Below, in pieces: positions 11,213 through 22,884 of a DNA stretch of 64,000 bases (position 1 is the stretch's first letter; each line of letters opens with the position of its first letter). Source of the stretch: Trachythela sp. YZ-2020 (Eukaryota; Cnidaria; Anthozoa; Malacalcyonacea; Clavulariidae); the NCBI GenBank assembly GCA_016169945.1, contig JADLSH010000113.1, forward strand, positions 2,065,001-2,129,000, read 5' to 3'. A program made the translations under genes and the position numbers. Below the pieces are notes generated by a model, which saw only the letters and a program-made list of their open reading frames with translations, made no database searches and was not told the origin of the DNA.

Positions 11213-11744
11213 CAGACCTGCCAACTCTCACGGTTTGACCGTGAGACTCACGGTATCAGATAACTTCTCACGGTCACCCGGTAGGACTGCCATTTCTCAC
11301 GGTAAACGAAAAATTTTAGAAATACTAATAGAATAAGAACAATAATGAAAAATAAAAATAAAAACATCAAGAGTTGATCAAAGACAAAGTATATTTTCGA
11401 AATTTCGGTATAATAGTCAGCGGTGAGTTGGTAAGTAGTAATAATTCATGTAAGATTACTATACTGAGTCACACGTGCTGAGTTGTCAAAATCAAAATAG
11501 CGCAATGGATGGCGATGCAAACAATGTACGCGAAAAGAAGCATATATCTTCGATTATCTTGGGTCTTTGTCCATATAAAGGTGTATAGATTACTATTAAC
11601 TACATTAAAAGTTGTCATTTTCAGCAATAATTTTAGAAAAGCATCGATGCAGAAATCTCCAGGTTTGGCTGTCAATCTCCAGGTTTTTTAGTCCTTATGT
11701 TTCAAAATCTCCAGGTTTAGCATTTGGTAAAGTTGGCAGGTCTG
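11213..11744. mobile_element. 532-bp non-autonomous DNA transposon with 6-bp target duplication
   Basis: The ends are CAGACCTGCCAACT and AGTTGGCAGGTCTG, a perfect 14-bp inverted repeat. The hexamer TACACG abuts both ends (11207-11212 and 11745-11750). The interior near the left end repeats CTCACGGT; near the right end it repeats ATCTCCAGGTTT. There is no transposase. A related, older copy is at 22392-22884. Confidence 0.8.
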
Positions 11745-12709
11745 TACACGACTGCGCAAAACCTCCTAACTTTTGCTCTGCCGCATTGTGCGTTCTATTT
11801 CCACGTCAGTATTCTCGAAAAAACTCTGTTTTAAAAATGCAGTTTCTAATTGGGTCTTTATGATGTTGAAGGTTACGTTTTGGGGGGCGTTTTCTTTAAA
11901 TAACTGCAAACTTCTCGCCGCATTTTTCAGGTAGTTTTACACACCAGTCAACCGCTGTCTTTAACATACAGTACATGTGTACAAAATGATTAGTATTTGT
12001 TGTATATATTACTGTAAATGATTAGGATATATTTTCTAAGAATATTTTCTTTCAAAAGTGGGATAAGGTTCCCTGGGATGAGGAAATTGCCACTGACTTG
12101 TAGCCCAACCATGGGGCATTAGCCCCATTTTAACAACATGTGGTGTAATCTAAGATTCTGGATCTTGGTTAATGCCTGCATGCACATTGTTAATGTGAGG
12201 GCAGTTATCAAGTACATCAGTCATCAACGATACTCATCAACTTTAACTACACAAAATTCCTGCTTTTAAGGATAAATCCTTAAAGGGGAGAGCCGAAAAA
12301 CGGAAAGACGAAACGCCAGACGAAACGCTCCTCGGAGAGTATTCGCGATAACTTCGTACACTCGTAGATTTCCGATTTAAAATCTTAAAAATCAATTTCA
12401 GATTACATATTCGCGCAAAAATACTACAAAAGAGTCGCCTTAGAAAATATATTCTGAAAAATCGGCTGTAAAACTAACGTAAGGAAGAAATTTGGAGACA
12501 AAAACAACAAAAACCTACAAAATTATTGCATATTTTGACACAAAAATGACCCCCACAGAATATATTACCGGTCTGTGACGACAACCAGCCGAAGATGAAA
12601 ATTTACCCATGAGGTGTAGCGAGCCAAGGCCTCAAGGGGCATTGTGAGAAACTCTATTTATTTTTGTTCACTTGAAATTTCTCAAAATTGAAGCGATTTC
12701 TTGTCCAAA

Positions 12710-15700
12710 ATGTCCGCCCAAGAGCAGATGAAAAAGATTTTGGATGAACTAATGGGAACTAGCCGTGATGGTAAGTTTAAACCGCGCGAAAAAAATGCAT
12801 TTCACCAAATATGCATATTTATGCTGGGCTTGTGGCCTTGTATGAAATATTGAAATATGAATTATAATTCTATGAAAATACACGTGTCCCTGGGGAATAC
12901 TTAGCTAAAAACAAGGGAGAAAGATCCCTTGGGAAACAATATACTGTATACTTTAACCGTCTTTAACAAATTTAGCATATAAAAGAACACAAAAGTGTTT
13001 TTCAAACTACAACCTCATAAATATGCAGACCAAAAATACATAATGCTGGTTATTTATAGAACTACATAAAAATTTTCCAATTAATTTTTCACATTTCTAA
13101 TGTAGCATAATTAGTAGTGTTATTTTGGTACAAAACTCCCAAGATTATAAATAAACTCAAACTCTAAAGGAATAGACTTCGGAGGTATTTACATCGTCCA
13201 ATAATTGCACAATAAACTCTGGGATATATGTGCGTGGATGAACCAATATGACAGATGGTGAATGAAGCTTGTTTGCTTCTGATGACTATTTGACTGCTTA
13301 TGGGAACAGAGTTAATATTTATTGCATGAAACTACTGCTGATGAATGTGGGAGACATACAGAACGAGCTATTGCACATGCTCAGTTGTTTCAGCTTCACA
13401 TGCATGGTTATATAAGCCAGGGACAAAGCAAAACAATTTCGTTACGGCCTTATTTTGTTTCTAGTCTCTGTTTACACGAGACAACGTTGTGAAATTGCTG
13501 AGGCTGGTCTGACGTCATCCACTAGCTTGACCGATCAGAGTACCCAAGCCAGTCAATAAGTGTAGACAAAAATTTTGAATTCTGGAACAATTCTTATGAT
13601 AATAAACAATTGACCACAAGATGAACTAAAATGATTTTGGACCTGGCTTCGTATAGACATGCCGAACAATTACTTCTATTTTCTTGCTCTTTGTCCTGGT
13701 TTCATGTAAATAAGGGGCATTGGCATGCGCTAAAACATACAACAGCATGAAATATAATTTTTTTACATTGCACATATATTTTTTCGCACTGTTTTGTATT
13801 GCATGGCTAAAACATTCTCAGTAAATTAAACCCTAAGTCACACGATTTGTGATTTTCTGGGACTTTCCTTAACCCAAACTGTTTGATGCTTTTCTAAAGA
13901 ATGGCAGAATTATCAACTTCATTGTAAAACTTGACCATTTGTTGTATTTACCATTCAAGCGACAGGACGCGTAAGTAGGTTTTACGTAAGTAACAAATGT
14001 TGCAACCATGTTTCTTAACCGTTATTATCACCCGTAGTTTATGTTATTCCGTGAATTTGAACCTTGGATAACCAAACTATATAATTATATATAGTACTGC
14101 TTAAGGGCTCAAATACTTCAAGATGGTGAATTAATACTTGTACTGAACAGGTAGATGGTGTTTATAAAAGGGTGAGTTTTTCCAGTTGAAAATATGTGTC
14201 ATAAATATGGTACCCAGATTTGAAGGTCGTGTTATTCTTTGAAATGAAATCTTTGGTCCAAACTTCCCTTCCCTTTTTTGAGAAAAATTTTAAGAAAAGA
14301 ACTGTGATATCGGGCTGATAGTCTTTTTATGTAAAGGTATATCATGGATTTAAATATCAAGCGAAAAACTATAAAGTTTATTTGAGACCTAACCAGGAGC
14401 AGTTGCAAAAAATGCAACCGTTACTATATATACTTTCCAATCTGTGGCTAGCTCTTGGCAACTGGACTCTGTAGCTTATTGCAGGGCTAGGCTAGAAATA
14501 ACATTTCATCATACGCTGGTCATGGTGACTGGTGAGTTTCATTTGTGACCAGTCAAACACAATTTCTGACCGGGTCAACTCCTTCAAGCCGCCAAAAAAA
14601 CAACGAAAACGCAACACAAGAAAAAAACGCATAAATCTTATTCTGCGCTATTATGCTGGTACCGATGCGTTGTCACTTGATCTTCGAAGAAGCATTCTCG
14701 GCAAGATTGTTTTGGCTGTCGTTGATGCAATTTTCCCTTTCGACAGTTTTGTGAACAGTCAGCTTGTCCCACCTCTCATAGCAAGTTGGAAGAGTTAATT
14801 ATCAATGACATAATATTTAACGGGTCCACAACATCCAAAAAATCAATATCATTACTAGAGCCAAAGTCTGACCGGTCATATTTGCATGACACCGGTCATA
14901 GTGACAGGTCAGATTTTGGCAGATGATATTAAGAATTTGGCAGATGATATTAAGAATTTGGAATCGCAGGGCCTCAGGTTCAATGCTTTTCACAACTGCT
15001 TCCTGTTAGGTCTAAAATCTATATAAAGTTTTCCTCTCAGAAATTTCCATCAATGATGCAGAGACTTCAACATATTGCAAACTTATAAGCTGAGCGCTGC
15101 AATGTATAGGCATTGCACAGTGGCGTAACGTTATATCAGGGAGCCCCCAGTTCAAAATTTTTAAAGGCCCCTCTAGTACGAATGCCGAAGGCACAAGTTG
15201 GGGGGATCCGGGGGCATGCCCCCTGCAACATTTTTAAATCTAGAGTCTCTGAAATTCCATTTCCTGGCCCTTTGGGGGAAGATTTTACAGAATTCTGATG
15301 GTCACAAAACGACATTTTAACATGACAAAATTTACAATTTGTTTGGCCCCCGGACAACTCAGTTCAGGGTGCACCCCTGGAAGCCCGATCGCCTGGGTGC
15401 CCCGGCTCTTACCGGGTAGAGCTCATAGGAGTTACGCCACTGGCATTGCAACTTTCTTTCACGAGAGCATACTACTCAAAATTTGTGGTAAATGAGTGTG
15501 ATTCTTAAAAATTATGGTTCAGTTTCTGTAAATTATGGTTTAATACTTTAATGAATGTTGAGGATTTCAGTTTATGTCGTTCCAAATATAATGAAAGATA
15601 TGTTTTATAAAGGTGAACCCCCTGCAGACGACATCAAGTTCACAGATGATAAAGTTTGCAAGAGTTTTATCATGGGACTCTGTCCACATGCGCTGTTTAA

Positions 15701-18700
15701 TAACACAGTAAGTATGTGTGTAATAATCTGGTCAGCCCATTTAATTAATGACCAAACTTTTCGCTTTACGAGTAAGATCGTATGGCACGAGAGTGGTGAG
15801 ATTGAGAAAAATATCAATCAACAAAAGTAGGGCACATAAGCATTGTGGCGTGATGAATTAAACAAAATCTATTCTTTTTAATTTTCTGCAGAAAATGGAT
15901 ATTGGCGACTGTCGGAAGATTCATAATGCCGCATTGAAAGCTGATTATGAGGCCGCAGCCAAGTGTCGTAGTTATGGATACGAATTGGATGTAAGATAAC
16001 TCAAGTCTCAATCGCTAATGTGAACCACAAACCGCACACCTGGAGTTTCGTTTCGGGACCCATTCTCATCCCCAGGCTACTAGGTGGACCACAGACTGCC
16101 ACAGTTGGCATAGTGTAGCTCCATTGGAAGGTTGGCTACCTCCACAAAAATAAAGTCTACAGCCATGCATAGTTTGTCTTAACGAAGTGGATGATTCTTC
16201 CATGGATGTATAAATATGGCATGAGACAAACTATCTGCAAAATATCAGACGTGGTTTGTTCTGAGATTGCTCGTATAAATCAGGGACCAGTTGTATAAAA
16301 AAGTAGTTGCTAAAAGTTAACTATAGTTCGACTTAACAATCATAGTAGCATATTTTAGACTTAACTACTATTTAACTATAAAACAGTCGCAGGCCAATAA
16401 CTAAATGTCATTGTTCCTTGCAGCAAATGGAACACTTGCAAGCATTTATCAAAGAGTGTGATCGAAAAATTGTCTTGGCCAAAAAACGACTTGCTGAAAC
16501 ACAAGATGACTTTGGAAACACTCCCGAGGTAGGAAAATAATATGCTGAATAGAATATACATGTACAATTGCTCAATAATAATGTATAATTGTTCAATTGA
16601 AGTGTACTTGTATACAAGTGCCAATTGATAAATTAGCAGCTCTATATAGCGCTAACTTATGTAGGTTGTATGCTTTCCTAATTGCTCTGCATGCAAGTGA
16701 GTAGGTAAGGATTCACATTTCTGGAGACTCATGTACATATCTTTGACATTAGGCACAAGCAGTTCATGAATTAGGAGAAAAGATTGGTAAAAAGCTTGCT
16801 GAAGCTGAAGACCTAGGTAGGTTATTTGAAGCTGTATTTACAAACATGGGCACCTAAAGTATCCAATTTGTTTTCACAATCCATCACCTCTCTGAACGCC
16901 ATCATTATTATGCCTACATCTCTTTAGATGAGCGTAGAAGGGATGGGTGAGAATAGTGTATTATCTGTCACTTAAATCAGCCGAATGTTGTTTATCAATT
17001 TTATCTTCAGGCGCCGAAGGAAATGTTGAGGAGTCACTAAAAGCCATGGCTGAAGTTGAGGAGTTGAAAAATCTGAAGAGAATTGCTGAGGTAACTTGGA
17101 TCATAACCTCTTGGATCATAATTTTGCCCTACAATAAATATTTATTGATTGTCATAATCACTATAGATAATTATTGATTATCATAATCACCAATAAAATG
17201 TATTGATTGTCATAATCAGCAGTAAAAATGTATTGATTATCATAATCATCAATAAAATTTATTGATTGTCATAATCACCAATAAAATTCATTGATTCCTA
17301 GGATGTGTATCGTGATACACTGCCATCATCATCTTTACAACAACAAAAGTTAAGAGTGTGTGAAGTGTGTGCTGCGTATCTAAGTCTTTATGATAATGAT
17401 CGAAGGTTGGTGAATAGTGGATGGTCGATTAAATAATCGTCAGATAGACTTAGCTTTACTGACGTTACTATAATTGTATGTTTCAGACTGGCAGATCATT
17501 TTGGTGGTAAACTTCACATGGGCTTTATCAAGATCCGTGATAGACTAAAACAGCTCGAAGTTAGTAAACGAATTTCTGTGTCATCTTGTCAGAAGCTTGT
17601 TACATCTCTCTGCATGAAATGTGGATATAGTCAGAATTGATGGAAATATTTTATGCCTTTGCTTGTAGGACGAGGTATCAAAGAAGCGAGAGGAACGAGA
17701 AACGGAGCGAGTAAAGAGACAAGCTGAGAGAGAGAAAGAGTTGGAAGAAAAAAAAAAGAAAGAACGAAATGGTGACAGGTAAATATGGACAAATATCTTT
17801 GGTCGCTAAAGCCTGAGATCGCTAAAGCTTTGAGAAATATTGACAAATATCTTTGGTCCCAACAAAGGACCTTTACTTATCATTTCAGTTATATTTGTAT
17901 ATTTGTAAGTCAGAGGACTTTCACCCAATGACTGTGATATTATGTTAGCATACCATACCATTTATTTCTCCAGATAATTAATAATTATATCCCGGAGGAA
18001 CTTGAGAGGTTAACCCTGTATAACAATTCCCTAAAATATAAGATATTTACATAACATAAAATTTAAAGTATTCGTAGAAAATTAGTATATAAAAACGTGC
18101 AATTTAGACATTTAAATATGTTTTTAAGTTCCTCGTAAAAACATTGAGGTTTTCTGCTTCAACAATGTCTTTTGTCCTTTGTCTTCAACGATGTTCAATT
18201 CGATGTCTGCACGGACAAGAGCCTTTTTATCGTGACGTAGATCAAGTCGCATCTGATCTGATTGGGGGTCAAGATATTTTACTGGGAGCATCGTTGCTTT
18301 ACTACGGCAGTGTCATGAATTGTTTCATTAAGCTCACGAATTTTTGTAACCACTAATCAATACTAACTTTTTTGTTATTGTGTTCGGGAACAAAATTTTA
18401 AGTTCAGTTCACATTAAAGTCAGAGAGGCTAAGCATCCTTTATTGCAATTGAGTGCTAAATGGCAAAGGACTCAGATCAAAACTGATCGTGTCGAAGGCT
18501 AACTAGAGGTTCTCTGGCTGCCATCATAGCACCATGTCTGATCACAGAGCACATCTAAGGTGGAAGGGTGGTATATAGTACTTAGTGTGGTTTAATCTCG
18601 TCTTGTTTGCTTTTTAGGGATCGTAAGCGAGATCGCAGCAGAGATAGGGACAGGGATCGTGATCGTGAAAGAGATCGAGGCAAAGAACGTGAGCATGACA

Positions 18701-19305
18701 GGGATCGTGACAGAGATCGTGACAGGGATCGTGACAGAGATCGCGATCGTGGAAGCAGAGATGATCGTAAGGATCGCTGTAACGACAGATCAAGAAGGTT
18801 CGTATACTCTCTATATCTGTTGTAACAATGAATAAATAAGGACGATTCTTACTGGACCTCTAGGAAGAACAGTTTAGAAGTGATAGAGCTATCCAGTATA
18901 AATATTAGTTCAGGTTTCCTTCTAAAGTAACACTGAACCAATAAGGGATGATTCTTGCTGGACCTCTAGGGAGAACGCTTTAGAAAAGATAGAGCTAACC
19001 AGTATATAGTTAGGTTGTCTTCTGAGTCCTGCAGTAACACTGAATCGTAGAGAGAACATTTTAGAACTGATAGAGCTGTCCAGTATAAATAAAGTTAGTT
19101 TAGTTTACTTTGACTTTATCTCGCTAGGGATCGCCGCAGAAGTCGTAGCCGAAGTCGGGAACGAAAACGAAGCCGAAGTCGTGATCGACGTCGGGAAAGG
19201 TCGCGCTCCCGATCTAAGTCTAACTCAGTCGCCAATAAAGAAAAGACACCGGAAGTAGAAATGGAGCGGAAAGCGGAAACGGCAATAGAGCCCGAACAAG
19301 TGTGA
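12710..19305 (+). CDS. LUC7L: LUC7-like U1 snRNP splicing factor
   Basis: Eleven exons: 12710..12770, 15613..15707, 15892..15990, 16424..16528, 16753..16816, 17011..17090, 17302..17405, 17487..17559, 17669..17778, 18618..18797, 19128..19305. All have GT-AG borders and the phases chain to 382 residues. Luc7 proteins associate with U1 snRNP and help select 5' splice sites. The N-terminus [20 protein letters not shown] is diagnostic. A CCCH zinc finger ([11 protein letters not shown]...GDCRKIH) spans exons 2-3, a coiled-coil region covers exons 4-6, and the second finger ([25 protein letters not shown]) spans exons 7-8. Exon 9 is a charged Glu/Lys/Arg helix. Exon 10 is almost pure RD/RE repeat and exon 11 is an RS domain ([17 protein letters not shown]). 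The long first intron holds transposon debris; the last intron holds a minisatellite. Confidence 0.95.
12771..15109. other. LUC7L intron 1, mostly unannotated
   Basis: No exon is recognisable. The ORF at 14532-14798 is flanked by repeated GACCAGTCA / GACCGGTCA words and looks like decayed repeat sequence. A 21-bp tandem duplication (GCAGATGATATTAAGAATTT) lies at about 14920-14962. Confidence 0.4.
15118..15442. mobile_element. hAT-type MITE in LUC7L intron 1
   Basis: The inverted termini are CAGTGGCGTAAC and GTTACGCCACTG. The 8-bp direct repeat GCATTGCA flanks both sides exactly (15110-15117 and 15443-15450), the hallmark of hAT transposition. The element is 325 bp and non-coding, and it ends only 170 bp before exon 2. 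Diverged relatives share AGAGTCTCTGAAA and TTTGGGGGAAGATTTTA at about 30020-30510 and a piece at 60850-60990. Confidence 0.9.
17142..17292. repeat. 29-bp minisatellite at the 3' end of LUC7L intron 6
   Basis: About five units of TATTGATTGTCATAATCA(C/T)..AATAAAAT run directly into the acceptor of exon 7 (17302). Consecutive units alternate TGATTGT and TGATTAT. Confidence 0.85.
18836..19107. repeat. GGTCCAGTAA-type minisatellite in LUC7L intron 10
   Basis: About three diverged units of roughly 115 bp carry ACTGGACCTCTAGG.AGAAC, GATAGAGCTATCCAGTATAAA and TAACACTGAACCAATAAGG. The same family occurs at 20020-20190, 47158-47950 (opposite orientation) and 50450-50990. Confidence 0.8.
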
Positions 19306-19689
19306 CTTCCGGTTGGTTAGATGGGTCGATTAATGGTCTTAATATGAACTTGTGTTGCAGTGGACTGATAAATGTCAGATAGTCTACAGTACAGTTTAAA
19401 CCTTCACATAGTTATGTCTACGTTTATGTCTAGCTACTATTGTAATATTTATATTATTCGTATGCAGTGATACTTCAAGTTACACTGCCCATACACACAG
19501 CTTGTAAAATAGTGCTAAGTGCAAGATTGTGTCGTGAAATACATTGTGTATTTCTTTGATTGAAAAATATAACTAAAAATTTAGAAGTTGGGGTACTCCG
19601 ATGTTATCCTGTAGTAATATTTAACCAATAAGCGATGACCTTAACTGGACCTCTCCCAGTTAATTAACAATTAGATTATGAGCTCAAGA

Positions 19690-20560
19690 TTTCTACGAGG
19701 TGATAGTTGATGAGGGCGAATCCCGAATGAACTATCATCTCATAGAAATCGAGAGCGAATAATCTAATTGTTTTAGTAGAAACCAGCAAGAAAACAGTAT
19801 TTCAAAACGTTTTTCATAATTTATTGAAATAAATTCGTTAAAAATCTCGCCGAGGAGATGGCTGTTTCGCTACTCGCTATCTATCGACAATTAGATAGCG
19901 AGTAGCGTAGCCAATCAAATTACAGCATTTGCAATAGTATACTAGTATGATTCTACTAATTAGAGTTAGTTTGGGTCAACCTTGTTCCCAATACTTTTTG
20001 GTAGGCGCGCGAAAAGAAACTTGATCTATAGAGAGAACAGTTTAGAACTGATAGGATTATCCAGTATAAATAAAGTTAGTTTAGTTTAGGTTTCCTCCTG
20101 TAGTAACACTGGACCAATAAGAGATGACTCTTACTGGACCTCTAGGGAGAACAGTTTAGAACTGATAGAGCTATCCAGTATAAATAAAGTTAGTTTAGTA
20201 ATAGAACATTCACGAGGACTTAAAAACCGAAAAGTCTGTTGAAAAACGAGGCCATAGCCGACTATATAAACGATATATAAATGGTTCGGTTAAATAACAT
20301 ATCATGTGAGCTATTCTATATTAGTAGAATCATACTAGTATACTATTGCAAATGCTGTAATTTGATTGGCTACCCTACTCGCTATCTAATTGTCGATAGA
20401 TAGCGAAACAGCCATCTCCTCGGCGCGATTTTTAACGAATTTATTTCAATAAATTATGAAAAACGTTTTGAAATATTGTTTTCTTGCTGGTTTCTACCAA
20501 AACAATTAGATTATTCGCTCTCATTCGTGCTTCGCCCTCATCAACTATCACCTCAGAAAT
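19690..20560. repeat. 870-bp foldback element with 270-bp arms
   Basis: The left arm (about 19690-19960) and right arm (about 20320-20560) are inverted copies sharing GGTGATAGTTGATGAGGGCG, AATCTAATTGTTTT, the TCGCTATCTA cluster and AGTATACTAGTATGATTCTA. The roughly 360-bp interior contains two units of the GGTCCAGTAA minisatellite (20020-20190), so the loop carries a different repeat family. It lies just downstream of LUC7L. Confidence 0.8.
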
Positions 20561-22391
20561 ATATTTATAGCTTTGAGTTATGTTAATCCCGTATGGTTAC
20601 GGAAATTATGCTAATTAGCTCACTAGTGGGGAAACGACAGACGTCTATACGTCACAGAACACAATTACGTAAGTAGTTCAACTCCTTAAAACCGGCAGTT
20701 ACGCAGGCTACGTAGTTCACAGACTCGTATTTTCCGTCTCAAAATATTTAATGTCTGAGAGCAGGCTAAAAAATCGAGTATTAAAAATCAACTGACAATG
20801 AATAAAGTACAATTATTATGAATCTATTTATATTCGTATTTCTGGACGTGCGGTTTTGTGCTTCTAAGTTATAACGGGTCGCGTCTATAAGGCTTTGTAG
20901 ATTTCCGTGCAAAATATTTTAATGAGTTGGTACTCTTGTCTATTACCAATCGGCTTAAAGCAAGAGAGTGGTGTTACTCGAGAAATTGATGTTTACGGGC
21001 AATTAGAAAGTTATTTTTATGTTGGTTAATCCAATTATATTCGTGTGAATGACCGACTTCTAGAGCACATTGGATTGTTCTGCAATCTTGGACATAACAC
21101 TTAAGACCATTCCTCACAATATTGAAAAGTTAATGTTACATTGACAAAACAAACTTCGTGACCCCTTTCCCCAGTTCAATGTTGTGAACAATCCCTAAAC
21201 AACTTTTGGCAATTTACCATGACACAAGCTCAACATGGGGGAATTATGCGAATTTTGTATAGAGGGAAAGGCAGTCCAACCAGTTATGTCCAAGATTGTC
21301 TGTGTTTGTTGTGAATAACACAGCAAGATTTTACAAGAGCCGCGTCTATTTCCTGATTATAAACAGAAACACTGTTTTACTAATGAAAGGTTTTAGAAAA
21401 ACTATTAAATAATGAATATTTTGTAAATGTATCAACATATAATATATATAATAGACACTTCCTGAATTTTCTCGAGTGCAAAAGAAACAATAGCTTGTAG
21501 CTTGAGGCATTGTGAAGAAGTAGTTCTCATCAGCAGAGTTGAAAAAGCTGCGGGTATGCGGGTTCCACCCGTGAGGAAGGTTTACTGGCGTTGAGGAAGG
21601 TTGAAACTTTAATAAAACATTGCAAATCAGTCAGTACTAGACTGGACTAGTCAGGCTAGTATTAGTAGCAACAGTCAGCACTCAGTCAGACTAGCAGTAC
21701 TGCAATGGCCAACTGGCAAACCTACCCAGGCAAAAGCCTGCATGTCAGAAAATTTCCAGTTATTTTGAGGAAGGTTGGGGAAACCCAAAATCCTGCCCGG
21801 CAGAAGGTTAAAAACATTTTGCTACTCTGCTAATCAGGCCAGCCAACAAAATCTGGAAGTGGTCTATTTAGCCCAACTATTCCGCTTCGTCTTTGGCGTG
21901 GTACTTCCACCGCCATGCATGAGCCATTTGGTGCAATGCCATTATGTGGGTGTTTTTGCTTTGCGTGGTATTCCGTCCCGTATCCGCGCAAAGTCATTCT
22001 CATCATTTTCTAGTCATCCTGTTAACCGTAATCCCAAGGAAGCCGTAATGATCCTGTGGTGACATCACAATTGTATAAAAGACGTGTACAACTTTGTCAT
22101 AAATTTGAAAAAGGAAGTTCGCTGTTAAACCACATTCCTTATATCAAGGCATACTGTCACGATTACGACCAAGTTAAGACCTCAAACACATTAAGAACAA
22201 TTTTGAAATTCATGAATAATTAATGCAGGTCGGAATAGATATTGTATAGACATAGTATATGCTTTTTAAAAGTTTGTAAAATACACCGTCATATTCCTTT
22301 TCATATAAATGCTAATATATATATAAGTCAAAACAATGAATGACTGGATGGGTAATATCGTTATGCTATGCCATAGAACAAATAGACACAA
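20561..22391. other. Gene-free intergenic sequence
   Basis: No exon is supported. The segment 21080-21300 resembles 25690-25930 (ATTATGCGAATTTTGTA..CCAGTT.TGTCCAAGA), an old dispersed repeat. The ORF at 21775-22062 has no family features. Confidence 0.4.
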
Positions 22392-22884
22392 CAGACTTGC
22401 CAACCTATTCCAAGCAAAAACAGTGAGATCTACAATTTTCCTATCAAAAAAATAGTGAGAATGATGGGAAAATAGTGAGATAATAACAAAACAACACATG
22501 CTGCATGCAACAGTAGTATTAAGAAATGGCACAATAATATATTATACTAGATTTTTATTGTATTCTGTGGATTCCTAATAGCTTGACTGAGCAATATAGG
22601 CTACCCGAGGCTGTTGTACATGCGTCGGTATATAGTTTTCAAATGACCGATGTGGAAACAATTTTCGTGACTACTCTTGCTGTATACAGGCAGACAGGCT
22701 ATTTTGCATTCTGAATGAAAGATCTAATGTGACAATGTGAGATTTTAATCCTTTCAGTTTTAGAACAAGAAATCTTATTTATCGTGAGAATTGAGTGCAG
22801 AATCGTGAAAATTGAGTGCAGAATCGTGAGATTGTGGTCAAAAACGTGAGTCTCACGGCAAAACCGTGAGACTTGGCAAGTCCG
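22392..22884. mobile_element. Older relative of the 11213 element
   Basis: The ends are CAGACTTGCCAACCT and ACTTGGCAAGTCCG. Near the right end lie GTGAGTCTCACGGCAAAACC and GTGAGACTTGG, matching the CTCACGGT-rich interior of the copy at 11213-11744. No flanking duplication could be confirmed. Confidence 0.6.

Noticed and set aside
14532..14798. 88-aa basic ORF in LUC7L intron 1
   Set aside because: It is embedded in GACCAGTCA/GACCGGTCA repeat debris and has no family features.
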